Part shown: piece after piece, positions 35,562-43,966 of the stretch | Numbering within the stretch: the stretch's first letter is position 1 | How the letters are laid out: every line of letters starts with the position of its first letter | DNA from: Nocardioides marinisabuli | GTDB taxonomy: Bacteria > Actinomycetota > Actinomycetes > Propionibacteriales > Nocardioidaceae | DNA: 64,000 bases | Assembly (NCBI RefSeq): GCF_013466785.1 | Contig: NZ_CP059163.1 | Span: 2,294,001-2,358,000 of the forward strand | Direction: 5' to 3' | The notes under the pieces: generated by a model | The model's database searches: none | Told to the model about the DNA's origin: nothing | Seen by the model: only the letters and a program-made list of their open reading frames with translations | Position numbers and translations under genes: made by a program

Positions 35562-37616
35562 GTGCCTGAGACAGCCGACGCCGCCGCGACGACCGACGAC
35601 GCCACGCCGCCGCTGCTCAGCGACGCGCCCGTCGGCGCGGTGACGACCCTGCTGGGCGAGGCCGTGCAGGCCCTGGGCGGGGCCGAGCGGGCCGGGCAGG
35701 TGCAGATGGCCGAGGCGGTCGCGCGCGCGTTCGTGGAGGAGGAGCACCTGCTGGTGCAGGCCGGCACCGGCACCGGCAAGTCGCTGGCCTACCTGGTGCC
35801 CTCGCTGCTGCACCGCGAGCGGGTGGTGGTCGCGACCGCCACCCTGGCGCTGCAGCACCAGCTGGTCGAGCGCGACATCCCGCGGCTGATGGCGGCGGTC
35901 AAGGGCTCGCGGGCCGGCAAGGACGTCGACACCTCCTTCGCGGTGCTCAAGGGCCGCTCCAACTACGCCTGCCTGCACCGCGTGCGCGAGGGCGTGCCCG
36001 ACGACCAGGGCGCGCTGGTGCAGCTGCCCGAGGGGTCGATGGGCCAGAAGGTCCTCGAGCTGCGCGAGTGGGCCGAGAAGGAGGCCGAGGGCGGCGGGTC
36101 GGGCGAGCGCGACGGCGCCCCGCGCCACACCGACCGCGAGTGGCGCCAGGTCAGCGTCAGCCACCGCGACTGCCTCGGCGCCGCGCGCTGCCCCTTCGGC
36201 CAGGAGTGCTTCGCCGAGCTGGCCAAGGAGAAGGCGCACCGCTCTCACGTCATCGTCACCAACCACTCGCTGCTCGCGATCGACGCGATCGAGGGGGTGC
36301 CGATGATCCCCGAGTACGACGCCGTGGTGATCGACGAGGCCCACGAGCTGACCGCGCGGGTCACCCAGGCCGCCACCGACGAGCTGTCGGCGCTCGACGT
36401 CGAGCGCGCCGCGAAGCGCTCGGGGCGCCACGTCGACGGCTCCGAGGCCGACGACCTGGCCGACGCCGCCGACGCGCTGCGCGACGCGATGGCCGAGTGC
36501 GACGCCGGCCGCTTCGAGCGGCTCCCGGTGCACCTGGGCGACGCGCTGCAGCTGGTGCGCGACGCGGCCCGCGCGTGCGTGTCGGCGTACCCCAAGGACA
36601 ACCCGAAGGACGGCGAGGGCGACCCGGGCAAGCAGCAGGCCAAGGGCATGGTCCAGGACGTCTTCGTGGTCGCCGAGCGGATGGCCGCCGACCTGGAGTC
36701 CGACGTGCTGTGGCTGGGCGAGGCCCGCGAGCGGATGCCGGCGCGGCTCTACGTCGCGCCGCTGGCGGTGTGGGGCCCGATGCGCGACAAGCTGTTGAGC
36801 GAGAAGACGGTGGTGCTGACCTCGGCCACGCTGATGCTCGGTGGCGACTTCGCCTCGGTGGCCACCAGCGTCGGGCTCAAGCCGACCGAGCGGGTCGGGG
36901 TGGGCCGCGAGATCGCGCCCGGCGACGGGGTGCTGCCCTGGCGCGGCCTCGACGTCGGCAGCCCCTTCGACTACGGCCAGCAGTCGATCCTCTACGTCGC
37001 CCGCCACCTGCCGCAGCCGGGCCGCGACGGGCTCGGCAAGGCCCAGCTCGACGAGATCGTCGAGCTGGTCGACGCCGCCGACGGCCGCGCGCTGGGGCTG
37101 TTCTCCTCGCGGCGGGCCGCCGAGGCCGCCGCCGAGGCGGTGCGCGAGCGGCTGCCGCACCTGACGATCCTCGCCCAGGGCGACGCCCAGCTGCCCGAGC
37201 TGGCCAAGCAGTTCGTCGAGGACCCGCACACGGTGCTCTTCGGCACCCTGAGCCTGTGGCAGGGCCTCGACGTGCCCGGCGACACCTGCCAGCTGGTGCT
37301 CATCGACCGCATCCCCTTCCCGCGGCCCGACGACCCGCTGATGAGCGCGCGGCAGAAGGCCGCCGACAAGGCCGGCGGCAACGGCTTCATGCAGGTCGCG
37401 GCCACCCACGCCGCGCTGCTGATGGCCCAGGGCGCCGGCCGGCTGATCCGCACCACCTCCGACCGCGGCGTCGTGGCCGTCCTCGACCCCCGCCTGGCCA
37501 CCGCCCGCTACGGCTCGTTCCTCAAGGCCAGCCTGCCGCCGATGTGGACCACCACCGACCCCGCTGTGGTCCGCAAGGCGCTGGCCCGCCTGGCCGCCTC
37601 CGCCAAGGACGCCTGA
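35562..37616 (+). CDS. dinG: ATP-dependent DNA helicase, DinG/XPD-like
   Basis: 684 residues starting at a GTG. Walker A is VQAGTGTGKSLAYL. The Fe-S cluster Cys are seen in NYACLHRV and DCLGAARCPFGQEC. The DEAH box is VVIDEAHEL, and motifs V-VI include LWQGLDVPGDTCQLVLIDRIPFPRP and QGAGRLIRTTSDRG. DinG unwinds 5' overhangs, R-loops and D-loops. The E. coli gene is SOS-controlled, but no SOS box is obvious in the 87 bp upstream here. Confidence 0.92.
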   Translation: MPETADAAATTDDATPPLLSDAPVGAVTTLLGEAVQALGGAERAGQVQMAEAVARAFVEEEHLLVQAGTGTGKSLAYLVPSLLHRERVVVATATLALQHQLVERDIPRLMAAVKGSRAGKDVDTSFAVLKGRSNYACLHRVREGVPDDQGALVQLPEGSMGQKVLELREWAEKEAEGGGSGERDGAPRHTDREWRQVSVSHRDCLGAARCPFGQECFAELAKEKAHRSHVIVTNHSLLAIDAIEGVPMIPEYDAVVIDEAHELTARVTQAATDELSALDVERAAKRSGRHVDGSEADDLADAADALRDAMAECDAGRFERLPVHLGDALQLVRDAARACVSAYPKDNPKDGEGDPGKQQAKGMVQDVFVVAERMAADLESDVLWLGEARERMPARLYVAPLAVWGPMRDKLLSEKTVVLTSATLMLGGDFASVATSVGLKPTERVGVGREIAPGDGVLPWRGLDVGSPFDYGQQSILYVARHLPQPGRDGLGKAQLDEIVELVDAADGRALGLFSSRRAAEAAAEAVRERLPHLTILAQGDAQLPELAKQFVEDPHTVLFGTLSLWQGLDVPGDTCQLVLIDRIPFPRPDDPLMSARQKAADKAGGNGFMQVAATHAALLMAQGAGRLIRTTSDRGVVAVLDPRLATARYGSFLKASLPPMWTTTDPAVVRKALARLAASAKDA

Positions 37617-37628
37617 GCGCCATCGCGC

Positions 37629-38945
37629 CTACAGCCGCGGCTTCCCGTCGTACCCGCCTCTGGGCGGCTTGAGCCCGAAGAACGCCCCGACGGTGGGGGC
37701 GACGTCGGTGGTGCGGGCGTGGCGCGGTGAGACCCTGCCCGGGGTGACCGCGCGGTGCCCGCCGCCGATGAAGAACGGGATCGCGCGGGTGGCGGGGTGG
37801 CCGTGGTTGCCGGGGATCGGGTTGGAGTAGACGTCGGGGTCGCTGAAGCGCCAGCCGGCCTGGCAGAAGACCACGACGTCGCCGGACTCGGGGCCCAGGC
37901 GCAGCCAGTCGGCGCGGCGGTCCCAGGCCTTCAGCACCCCGGGCACGTCGGAGGCGATGCGGCGGATGCGGCGCACGGCCTTGTCGCGCTCGGAGCGCGG
38001 GCCGGTGAAGTAGACCAGGTCGGCACCGCCGTTGTCGGCGATCACGAACCGGTCGGCCAGGAACGGGTCCTCCGAGAGCGGTCCCTGCAGCGAGACGATC
38101 CGGTCGGGGTAGGACCAGTCCATCGAGTGGTCGGCCAGCACGATGACGATCGAGTGCTCCCAGCGCCCCGAGCTCTTCAGCTCGGCCACGAAGTCGCCGA
38201 CGAGCCGGTCGGTGTTGACCAGCGCCAGCTTGCGCGCGGCCTCGAGCGTGGTGGGGCCGGTGAGGTCGGTGTGCCCGAGCCGGTCGACGTCGCCGAGGTT
38301 GACGAAGACCAGGTGGGGGTCGAACTCACCAATCATGTCGAGGGTGGCGCGCATCGTGAAGTCGTCGGGGGCGTGCCCCGAGATCGGGACGATCGGGAAC
38401 GGCTCCCAGCGGTGCGTGGCCCGCTCGCCGAAGATCCCGTAGAGGTACTCCTTGCTCAGCACCGTGCCGGTGGTCAGCCCGCGCCTGTTGAGCCGCTCGA
38501 TGACGGTGGGGAAGCGCAGGTCGGAGGGCTGGTCGAGGGTGCGGATCTCGCCCAGCGCCCGGTCGTAGACCGCGTTGGCCGGCACGCCGCTGCGGTCGGG
38601 GCGCACCCCGGTCATCATCATCGTGTGGTTGGGGATGGTCTCCATCACCGGCATCGAGGTGGCCCGCGGGTGGTGCACCCCGCCCTCGCGCAGCGCCAGC
38701 AGGTTCGGCGTCAGCCCGCTGTCGAGCTCCTCGGGCCGGCAGCCGTCGACGACCAGCACGTAGGCGCGCTTGCGGGTCGAGGCCCGCGCCGCGAGCGCCG
38801 GCTCGAGCCCGGCCACGGTCGAGAACGCCAGCCCCGAGGCCGCCGCGGTCAGGACCGTGCGCCGACCGGCGCGGATCTCACCGAGGCCGCGGGCGAAGGG
38901 GGCGGGGCCGGCCGCGTCGCAGTGGCCGCTCGTCGGGTCGCACAT
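37629..38945 (-). CDS. Alkaline phosphatase superfamily (nucleotide pyrophosphatase-like), Tat-exported
   Basis: 438 residues. The N-terminus carries AGRRTVLTAAASGLAFS, a twin-arginine signal. The metal-dependent phosphodiesterase fold has VVDGCRPEE (Asp ligand), METIPNHTMMMTG with the nucleophile Thr, NLGDVDRLGHTD (Asp/His ligands), VLADHSMDW (Asp-His) and GNHGHPATRAIP (His). It is a type I phosphodiesterase/nucleotide pyrophosphatase. Its ATG overlaps the phoD stop (38945). It probably acts outside the cell with PhoD in phosphate scavenging. Confidence 0.87.
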   Translation of the reverse strand: MCDPTSGHCDAAGPAPFARGLGEIRAGRRTVLTAAASGLAFSTVAGLEPALAARASTRKRAYVLVVDGCRPEELDSGLTPNLLALREGGVHHPRATSMPVMETIPNHTMMMTGVRPDRSGVPANAVYDRALGEIRTLDQPSDLRFPTVIERLNRRGLTTGTVLSKEYLYGIFGERATHRWEPFPIVPISGHAPDDFTMRATLDMIGEFDPHLVFVNLGDVDRLGHTDLTGPTTLEAARKLALVNTDRLVGDFVAELKSSGRWEHSIVIVLADHSMDWSYPDRIVSLQGPLSEDPFLADRFVIADNGGADLVYFTGPRSERDKAVRRIRRIASDVPGVLKAWDRRADWLRLGPESGDVVVFCQAGWRFSDPDVYSNPIPGNHGHPATRAIPFFIGGGHRAVTPGRVSPRHARTTDVAPTVGAFFGLKPPRGGYDGKPRL

Positions 38946-40696
38946 CAGCGGTCTCCTACGGGGGTGCTCACACGCTGCACCGTGCCGGTGCCGGCCAGGG
39001 TGCGGAACGACGCGTCGTGGGTGGCGGTGGTCTGCTGGTCGTCGCGGGCCCCGATGACGTACCAGTCCATCTGGGTGCGCTCGGCGGTGATGTCGAGCAC
39101 CGAGAAGCCGTGGTCGTCGAAGTTCAGGTACTTGATGTGGCGGTTGTTGGCCTTGATCGCGGTCTCCACCAGCGGCGTCAGCGCCGGCTGGCCGGTGATG
39201 TCCTTGAGGTTGTTGGAGGTCACCGAGGAGCACACGAACTCCACGCCCACCGAGTCGCCGAGCAGCGGGTAGAGCGAGGTGTCCATCGGCAGGTCGCAGG
39301 CCCACCCCGAGTGGATGTCGCCGGTCACGAAGACCACGTCCTTGACCTGGTGGTCGTCGATGTGGCGGAAGACCTCGCGGCGGTCGGCGGTGTAGCCGTC
39401 CCACTGGTCGACGTTGTACGGCGAGCCGTCCTGGGGCAGCAGCCCGGTGACGTCGTTGACCGGGTCGACGAGCTCGTTGGGCAGGTCGGCGAAGGTGACC
39501 GGGGCGATCATCACCGGGTTGCCGACCACCTTCCACTGCGGGGCGTGGTTGCCGCGGGTCAGGGAGTCCTTGAGCCACTCCATCTGCCGGTTGCCGGTGA
39601 TCGAGCGCGCCGGGTCGTTGACCTCCGCGTCCACCAGCGGGGTCGCGACCTGCTGGGAGCGGTAGGTGCGCAGGTCGAGCATGCTGACCTCGGCCAGGTC
39701 GCCGAAGCGCAGGCGGCGGTAGAGCCGGGCGCCGTCGCCCAGCGAGGCGGTGCCGTCCATGCGCACCGGCATCCACTCGTCGTACGCGCGGTGGGCGCGG
39801 GCGCGCCGCTTGAGGTAGTCGCCCTCGGAGTCGTCGTGGTTCTCGGCGTTCTTCCTCCACTGGTCGTTGGTGACCTCGTGGTCGTCCCAGGTCACGATCC
39901 AGGCGTACCGGGCGTGCAGGGCCTGCAGGTCGGGGTCGGTCTTGTACTGCGCGTGCCGGCGGCGGTAGTCGGAGAGCGAGACCATCTCGCGCGCGGGGTC
40001 GTGCGGGCGGATGTCGACGTTGTCCTGGCCCATGCCGTACTGGCCGGGCGCGTACTCGTAGAGGTAGTCGCCCAGGTGCAGCACCGCGTGCAGGTCGTCG
40101 CGCTCGGCGAGCAGCCGGTAGGCGCTGAACCAGCCGGCCTGCAGGTTGGCGCAGGACACCACGCCGAAGCGCAGGTTGTCGGGCGTGGCGCGCTTGGCGG
40201 GGGCGGTGCGGGTGGTGCCGACCGGGCTGCGCTGGCCGCGCGCGGTGAAGCGGTAGTGGTAGACGGTCTCGGGCTGCAGGCCCGTCACGTCGAGCTTGAC
40301 GGTGTGGTCGCGCGCGGCGCTGGTGACGAAGCGGCCCCGGCGCACGACGTTGCGGAAGCGGCGGTCGGTGGCGACCTCCCAGCGCACGCCCACCCGCGGG
40401 CCCTTGCCCGAGCCGGGGGTGGCGGCCCTGGTGGGGGTGACCCGGGTCCAGATCAGCACCGCGCGCGGCAGCGGGTCGCCGGAGGCCACACCGTGGGCGA
40501 AGACGTCGTGACGGGCCTTCGCGGCGACCGCGTGCGGGCCGGCGAGCACGCCGGCGCCGGTGACGGCGGCGCCGCCGGCCCCGACGGCACTGGCGGCCAG
40601 GACCGTACGGCGTCCGAGGGCGGCGAGGCGGGCCCGCTCGGCGTCGGCGGGGCTCGCGGCGTCAGCGGCGGTGGTGGGGGTCAGTGGTGGGGTCAC
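38945..40696 (-). CDS. phoD: Alkaline phosphatase D, Tat-exported
   Basis: 583 residues. The Tat signal is LGRRTVLAASAVGAGG. The N-terminal fibronectin-like domain (about 60-165) precedes the metallophosphatase with LHLGDYLYEY, TWDDHEVTND and VVFVTGDIHSGW, as in Bacillus PhoD. Ca/Fe-dependent phosphodiesterase/monoesterase releasing phosphate from nucleic acids, teichoic acids or lipids. A PHO-box-like direct repeat lies 60 bp upstream, so PhoP control is likely. It is coupled to the downstream phosphodiesterase gene. Confidence 0.92.
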   Translation of the reverse strand: MTPPLTPTTAADAASPADAERARLAALGRRTVLAASAVGAGGAAVTGAGVLAGPHAVAAKARHDVFAHGVASGDPLPRAVLIWTRVTPTRAATPGSGKGPRVGVRWEVATDRRFRNVVRRGRFVTSAARDHTVKLDVTGLQPETVYHYRFTARGQRSPVGTTRTAPAKRATPDNLRFGVVSCANLQAGWFSAYRLLAERDDLHAVLHLGDYLYEYAPGQYGMGQDNVDIRPHDPAREMVSLSDYRRRHAQYKTDPDLQALHARYAWIVTWDDHEVTNDQWRKNAENHDDSEGDYLKRRARAHRAYDEWMPVRMDGTASLGDGARLYRRLRFGDLAEVSMLDLRTYRSQQVATPLVDAEVNDPARSITGNRQMEWLKDSLTRGNHAPQWKVVGNPVMIAPVTFADLPNELVDPVNDVTGLLPQDGSPYNVDQWDGYTADRREVFRHIDDHQVKDVVFVTGDIHSGWACDLPMDTSLYPLLGDSVGVEFVCSSVTSNNLKDITGQPALTPLVETAIKANNRHIKYLNFDDHGFSVLDITAERTQMDWYVIGARDDQQTTATHDASFRTLAGTGTVQRVSTPVGDR

Positions 40697-40710
40697 GCCT
40701 CATCCAACGA

Positions 40711-40745
40711 CACACCGCCGTCCACGTGACGTGGACGGCGGTGTG
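40711..40745. terminator. Perfect 16-bp-stem hairpin between lexA and phoD
   Basis: Arms 40711-40726 and 40730-40745 pair perfectly around TGA. It is downstream of lexA (minus strand) and just in front of phoD, so it probably ends the lexA transcript. Confidence 0.7.
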
Positions 40746-40755
40746 AGCACCGTCT

Positions 40756-40777
40756 GTTCACCGTCGGTTCGGTCTCC
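40756..40777. promoter_or_regulatory. PHO box (PhoP site), two 11-bp units
   Basis: GTTCACCGTCG (40756-40766) is followed directly by GTTCGGTCTCC (40767-40777). Actinobacterial PHO boxes are 11-bp direct repeats whose conserved part is GTTCACC. The first unit is perfect and the second is weaker. It is the only such match I saw near the phosphatase genes. Confidence 0.6.
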
Positions 40778-40797
40778 CGACGGGCGGGTGCGGGGCC

Positions 40798-41532
40798 TCA
40801 GAGGCTGCGCAGCACCGCGGTGACGACCCCGAGGATCGAGGCGTGGGTGCCGTCGATCGGCTCGTAGGCGTCGTTGTGGGGCAGCAGCCAGACCTTGCCG
40901 TCCTTGCGCTGGAAGGTCTTGACGGTGGCCTCCTCACCGATCAGGGCGGCGACGATCTGGCCGTTGCTGGCGGTCTGCTCCTGGCGGATCACCACGTAGT
41001 CGCCGTCGCAGATCGCGGCGTCGATCATCGAGTCGCCGGAGACCTCGAGCAGGAAGAGCTGGCCGTCGCCGACCAGCTGCTGGGGCAGCGGGAAGACGGC
41101 CTCGACCCGCTCCTCGGCCAGGATCGGGCCACCGGCGGCGATCCGGCCCACGACCGGCACGTAGGAGGCCTGCGGCATGGTGTTGCCGATGTCGGTCTCG
41201 TCGACCGAGCTGTCGTCGGCCGAGGAGATCGCCTTGCGGCGCGCCATCAGCTCGGGCAGGAAGACCTCGAGCGCGCGCGGGCGGTGCGGGTCGCGCTTGA
41301 GGAAGCCCTTCTCCTCGAGCACCTTGAGCTGGTGGGAGACGCTGGAGGTGCTGGTCAGGCCGACGGCCTGGCCGATCTCGCGCATGCTCGGCGGGTAGCC
41401 GCGGGTCTCGATGGCCTCCTTGATGCACGCGAGGACCTTGATCTGGCGCGGCGTCAGGCCGGTCGCGTCGGGAGGGCCGTCGGGCAGCTCCGCGACCCCG
41501 CGCTTGCGGGGGCCGCTGTTCTTGGTGGCCAT
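40798..41532 (-). CDS. lexA: LexA repressor
   Basis: 244 residues. The N-terminal winged helix has [33 protein letters not shown]. The self-cleavage Ala-Gly bond is in VGRIAAGGP. The catalytic Ser is in SGDSMIDAA and the Lys in EATVKTFQ. It represses SOS genes and is cleaved when RecA is activated. It has a longer N-terminal arm (about 20 residues) than E. coli LexA, as is usual in actinobacteria. An SOS-like box 86 bp upstream suggests autoregulation. Divergent from the LysM gene. Confidence 0.95.
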   Translation of the reverse strand: MATKNSGPRKRGVAELPDGPPDATGLTPRQIKVLACIKEAIETRGYPPSMREIGQAVGLTSTSSVSHQLKVLEEKGFLKRDPHRPRALEVFLPELMARRKAISSADDSSVDETDIGNTMPQASYVPVVGRIAAGGPILAEERVEAVFPLPQQLVGDGQLFLLEVSGDSMIDAAICDGDYVVIRQEQTASNGQIVAALIGEEATVKTFQRKDGKVWLLPHNDAYEPIDGTHASILGVVTAVLRSL

Positions 41533-41617
41533 CGTGTGCCTTTCGTGCGCGAGGCCCGAGCCGGGGAGTCCGCTCGGATGGGTCGTGGACCCACGCTATC
41601 GCCGCGCGGGCCCGACT

Positions 41618-41633
41618 TCAAACATCTGTTCGA
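41618..41633. promoter_or_regulatory. SOS box, lexA-proximal
   Basis: TCAAACATCTGTTCGA, one mismatch to TCGAACNNNNGTTCGA. Nearest site to lexA; probably autoregulatory. Confidence 0.75.
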
Positions 41634-41691
41634 AGGGCGTGTCGCGCTCGTGGAGGCGGCGACGGGCTGCTCCGGCGTGACGTCGGGGATC

Positions 41692-41707
41692 TCGAACAAT
41701 TGTTCGC
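41692..41707. promoter_or_regulatory. SOS box, middle
   Basis: TCGAACAATTGTTCGC, one end mismatch to the actinobacterial LexA consensus and otherwise palindromic. Confidence 0.8.
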
Positions 41708-41759
41708 CGCACCCCTTGCGCGGCTCGAACACCTGATCTAGTCTCGCTCATGTGTTCGA

Positions 41760-41775
41760 TCGAACACCTGGTCGA
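41760..41775. promoter_or_regulatory. SOS-like box, LysM-gene-proximal
   Basis: TCGAACACCTGGTCGA, one mismatch in the right half-site. It overlaps the perfect dyad TGTTCGATCGAACA (41752-41765). A degenerate extra half-site, TCGAACACCTGATCTA, lies at 41725-41740. Confidence 0.65.
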
Positions 41776-41867
41776 AGCAGGATCGCGACCGGGACTGTCG
41801 GTGGCTGTCCGTAGACATCTCCCTGACCGAGCACGACGACGACCACCCCCTTCCCCAGGAGGTCCCG

Positions 41868-42239
41868 ATGAGCACCATGACCCTCACCGCCGCCCCGGCC
41901 CCGATCCGCCTCGGCGCCGTCCGCGCCACCCGCCGTACGACGCCCGGCTCGCTGCGGCTGACCCGCCGCGGCCGGCTCGCTGTGCTGGCCGCGGGCCTGC
42001 TGCTCGTCGCCCTGGTGGGCGTCGTGCTGGCCGGCGTCTCCGTTGCCACCAGCGAGAGCGGCACCGCCCCGGCGACTGAGACGATCACCGTCGGCGTCGG
42101 CGACACGCTGTGGGCCATCGCCGCCGAGCGCGCCGAGTCCGGCGACGTGCGCGAGGTCATCGGGCGCATCCAGCAGCTGAACTCCCTCGACGGTGGCCTG
42201 GTGGTCACCGGCCAGCGCCTGGTCGTCCCGGCCGGCTGA
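41868..42239 (+). CDS. LysM-domain protein, probable SOS cell-division inhibitor (DivS/ChiZ-like position)
   Basis: 123 residues. A basic N-terminus, one transmembrane helix (LAVLAAGLLLVALVGVVLAGVSV) and an external LysM domain (ITVGVGDTLWAIAAERAESG to GQRLVVPAG) are visible. AGGAGG precedes the ATG. In Corynebacterium and Mycobacterium the gene between lexA and nrdR (divS, Rv2719c/chiZ) is SOS-induced and delays septation. Gene order, topology and the SOS boxes upstream all match. The function is therefore inferred from synteny. Confidence 0.85.
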   Translation: MSTMTLTAAPAPIRLGAVRATRRTTPGSLRLTRRGRLAVLAAGLLLVALVGVVLAGVSVATSESGTAPATETITVGVGDTLWAIAAERAESGDVREVIGRIQQLNSLDGGLVVTGQRLVVPAG

Positions 42240-42343
42240 GGAACGGCCCGCGACCGCGGTGCGGTCCGGGCGCGGCGGCCCCTGTGGCCGCCCACAGATT
42301 TCGTCGGTCGCCTCGACCCCGGCCGGCGAAACCAGGGGAAAGA

Positions 42344-42376
42344 CGAGGGGCGGGCCCGCAGTGGGCCCGCCCCTCG
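42344..42376. terminator. GC-rich hairpin after the LysM gene
   Basis: A 14-bp perfect stem (42344-42357 with 42363-42376) around GCAGT, about 105 bp after the LysM stop and just before the next gene. Confidence 0.7.
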
Positions 42377-42424
42377 CGCTGTGTCGGGCCCTGTCTTCCG
42401 CGTCCGGTGGGGGAGGGTGTCGTG

Positions 42425-43263
42425 GTGAGCGACGGCGTCTTCGAGAGCAGGCTGGCGCAGTGGCAGGCGTGGTGCGAGGCGCCCTGGGGCCGGTTGCGGT
42501 TCGCGGTGGTGCGCGAGACGCTGCGCCGCCAGATCGAGGCGCTCCAGGCCGACCTCGGGCAGCCGCGGGCGCTGCGGGTCCTCGACGTCGGCGGGGGCGA
42601 CGGCCGCGACGCCTTGGGCCTGGCCGTCGCCGGCCACGACGTCACGGTCCTCGACCGGCGCCCTCCTGGCTCGCCGAGGCCCGCCGCCGCGCCGAGTCGG
42701 CGGGGGCGGGGAGCGGCTGGTGACCCTCGAGGGCTCGATCGACGACCTGAGCGGGGCCGGAGACGGGGCCGGCGGCGGGTTCGACCTGGTGCTGTGCCAC
42801 AACGTGCTGCACTACCGCCCGGCCGAGACCGGCGCGGCCGACGTGCGACGTCCTGGCGCGGGCGGCGCGGCCGGGCGGTCGGGTCTCGGTGATGGCGCCG
42901 AACCCCGCGGCGCGGGTGATCGGGCGGCTGGTGCGTGAGGGGCCGGAGGCTGCCCTCGACGAGCTCGGCCGCGACGACATGGAGTCGGCCACCTTCGCCA
43001 CGACCGCGCGGGCGGTGGCCCGCGACGAGGTCGAGGCGCAGCTGGTGGCGGCCGGGCTCGAGGTGGTGGGCCGCTTCGCCGCCCGGGTCGCCAACGACTA
43101 CGTCGCCGACGACGGCCGCAAGGCCGACCCCGACTTCTACGCGGCGCTGGAGCGCCTCGAGCTCGCGCTGTGCGACCGGGAGCCGTTCATCTCTCTCGGG
43201 GCGCTGTGGCAGCTCGTCGCCGTCCGCCCGGTGGGGGAGCCGGGGTCGCGGGGTCGCGGGTGA
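42425..43263 (+). pseudogene. Class I SAM-dependent methyltransferase, three frameshifts
   Basis: It starts at GTG 42425 (or 42422) behind GGGAGG. The SAM motif RVLDVGGGDGRDALGLAVAGHDVTVLDR is intact. The sequence then continues in three different frames: SWLAEARRRAESAGAG (shift near 42660), RLVTLEGSIDDLSGAG with FDLVLCHNVLHY (shift near 42711, in a G run), and LARAARPGGRVSVMAPNPAARVIGRLV (shift near 42848) to the stop. Joined, they form one normal methyltransferase of about 280 residues resembling the CmoM/SmtA type. Codon usage is unspoilt, so the lesions are either very recent or sequence errors. Confidence 0.7.
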
Positions 43264-43504
43264 GGCCGAGCGCCCGGCCCAGGCGCGCGATGAGCATCAG
43301 GCCCACGAAGAGGCAGGCCACGGCCCCGACGGAGGCGAGCGCCAGGAAGAACCAGGCGGCCGACTCCCCGCCGCGGGCCTGGGTGCCGAAGTCGATGGCG
43401 GCGTAGACCAGGTAGCCCCAAGCGACCACCGCGGCGGTGACGGCCAGGGCCAGGCCGAGCAGCCGCGGCTGGAACGAGCGCTCCGGGCGGGGGGCGGGCC
43501 GCAC
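43187..43504 (-). CDS. Small two-helix membrane protein
   Basis: 105 residues in the open frame, with two transmembrane helices (LLGLALAVTAAVVAWGYLVYAA and AWFFLALASVGAVACLFVGLMLIA) and a basic Pro-rich tail. Removing one base from the G6 run at 43489-43494 would join it to an upstream frame beginning at GTG 43598 (VSGEAGGQVDEQVAGAPTPA). The native protein may thus have a soluble N-terminal arm. The 3' end overlaps the convergent methyltransferase gene by 77 bp. Function unknown. Confidence 0.6.
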   Translation of the reverse strand: MRPAPRPERSFQPRLLGLALAVTAAVVAWGYLVYAAIDFGTQARGGESAAWFFLALASVGAVACLFVGLMLIARLGRALGLTRDPATPAPPPGGRRRAATAPRER

Positions 43505-43804
43505 GGCGGGAACCGGCCCGCTTGCCGGCCGTGGCGGGAGCGGGAGTCGGCGCGCCGGCCACCTGCTCGTCCACCTGGCCGCCCGCCTCGCCGCTCACAG
43601 CGTCATTGTGTCCGACCGCACCCAGCCCCGGCGACCGGGTGTCGGTACCGGTGCCGGCATCTGGCGGCCGCTCCAGCACTGCTCGGCGCCACCCCTTCGG
43701 GGCGGTCCCGGTGCGCTGACCTGCACCGATGTGTCGAGTGTGATCTGGGTCGCAGGAAATTTTCGGGACGGCTTGCGCGGCTCGTGGTCCCGGGCGTACG
43801 GTTC

Positions 43805-43851
43805 CACTACATCTAGTAGTTACACCGGTGTAGTTATCCACATCTAGTTCA
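43805..43851. promoter_or_regulatory. Pair of NrdR boxes
   Basis: Box 1, CACTACATCTAGTAGT (43805-43820), and box 2, ATCCACATCTAGTTCA (43836-43851), share CACATCTAG-type cores at the same offset. They are 31 bp apart, three helical turns, the spacing typical of NrdR box pairs. They lie 115 bp or more upstream of nrdR. Confidence 0.75.
43834..43842 (+). promoter_or_regulatory. Perfect DnaA box in the nrdR promoter region
   Basis: TTATCCACA, overlapping NrdR box 2. Two one-mismatch copies follow on the same strand: TTCTCCACA at 43888-43896 and ATATCCACA at 43909-43917. Confidence 0.6.
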
Positions 43852-43966
43852 CAGATGGATGCGGGATGGTGCACAGGTGACCGGTTGTTCTCCACAGGGA
43901 GAGCAACGATATCCACACCCAGCAGCCCTCGCGGGGGCTGCGCGGCGCGCCCGAGAGGAGGACCCG

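Noticed and set aside
33155..37409. Very long antisense open frames opposite dinG, the phosphatases and the SNF2 gene
   Set aside because: They are Arg/Gly/Val-rich artefacts of high GC content. The opposite strand has complete, motif-bearing genes.
43834..43917. Replication origin because of the DnaA boxes
   Set aside because: Only one perfect box and two weak ones, no AT-rich unwinding element, and no dnaA/dnaN nearby. A promoter role fits better.
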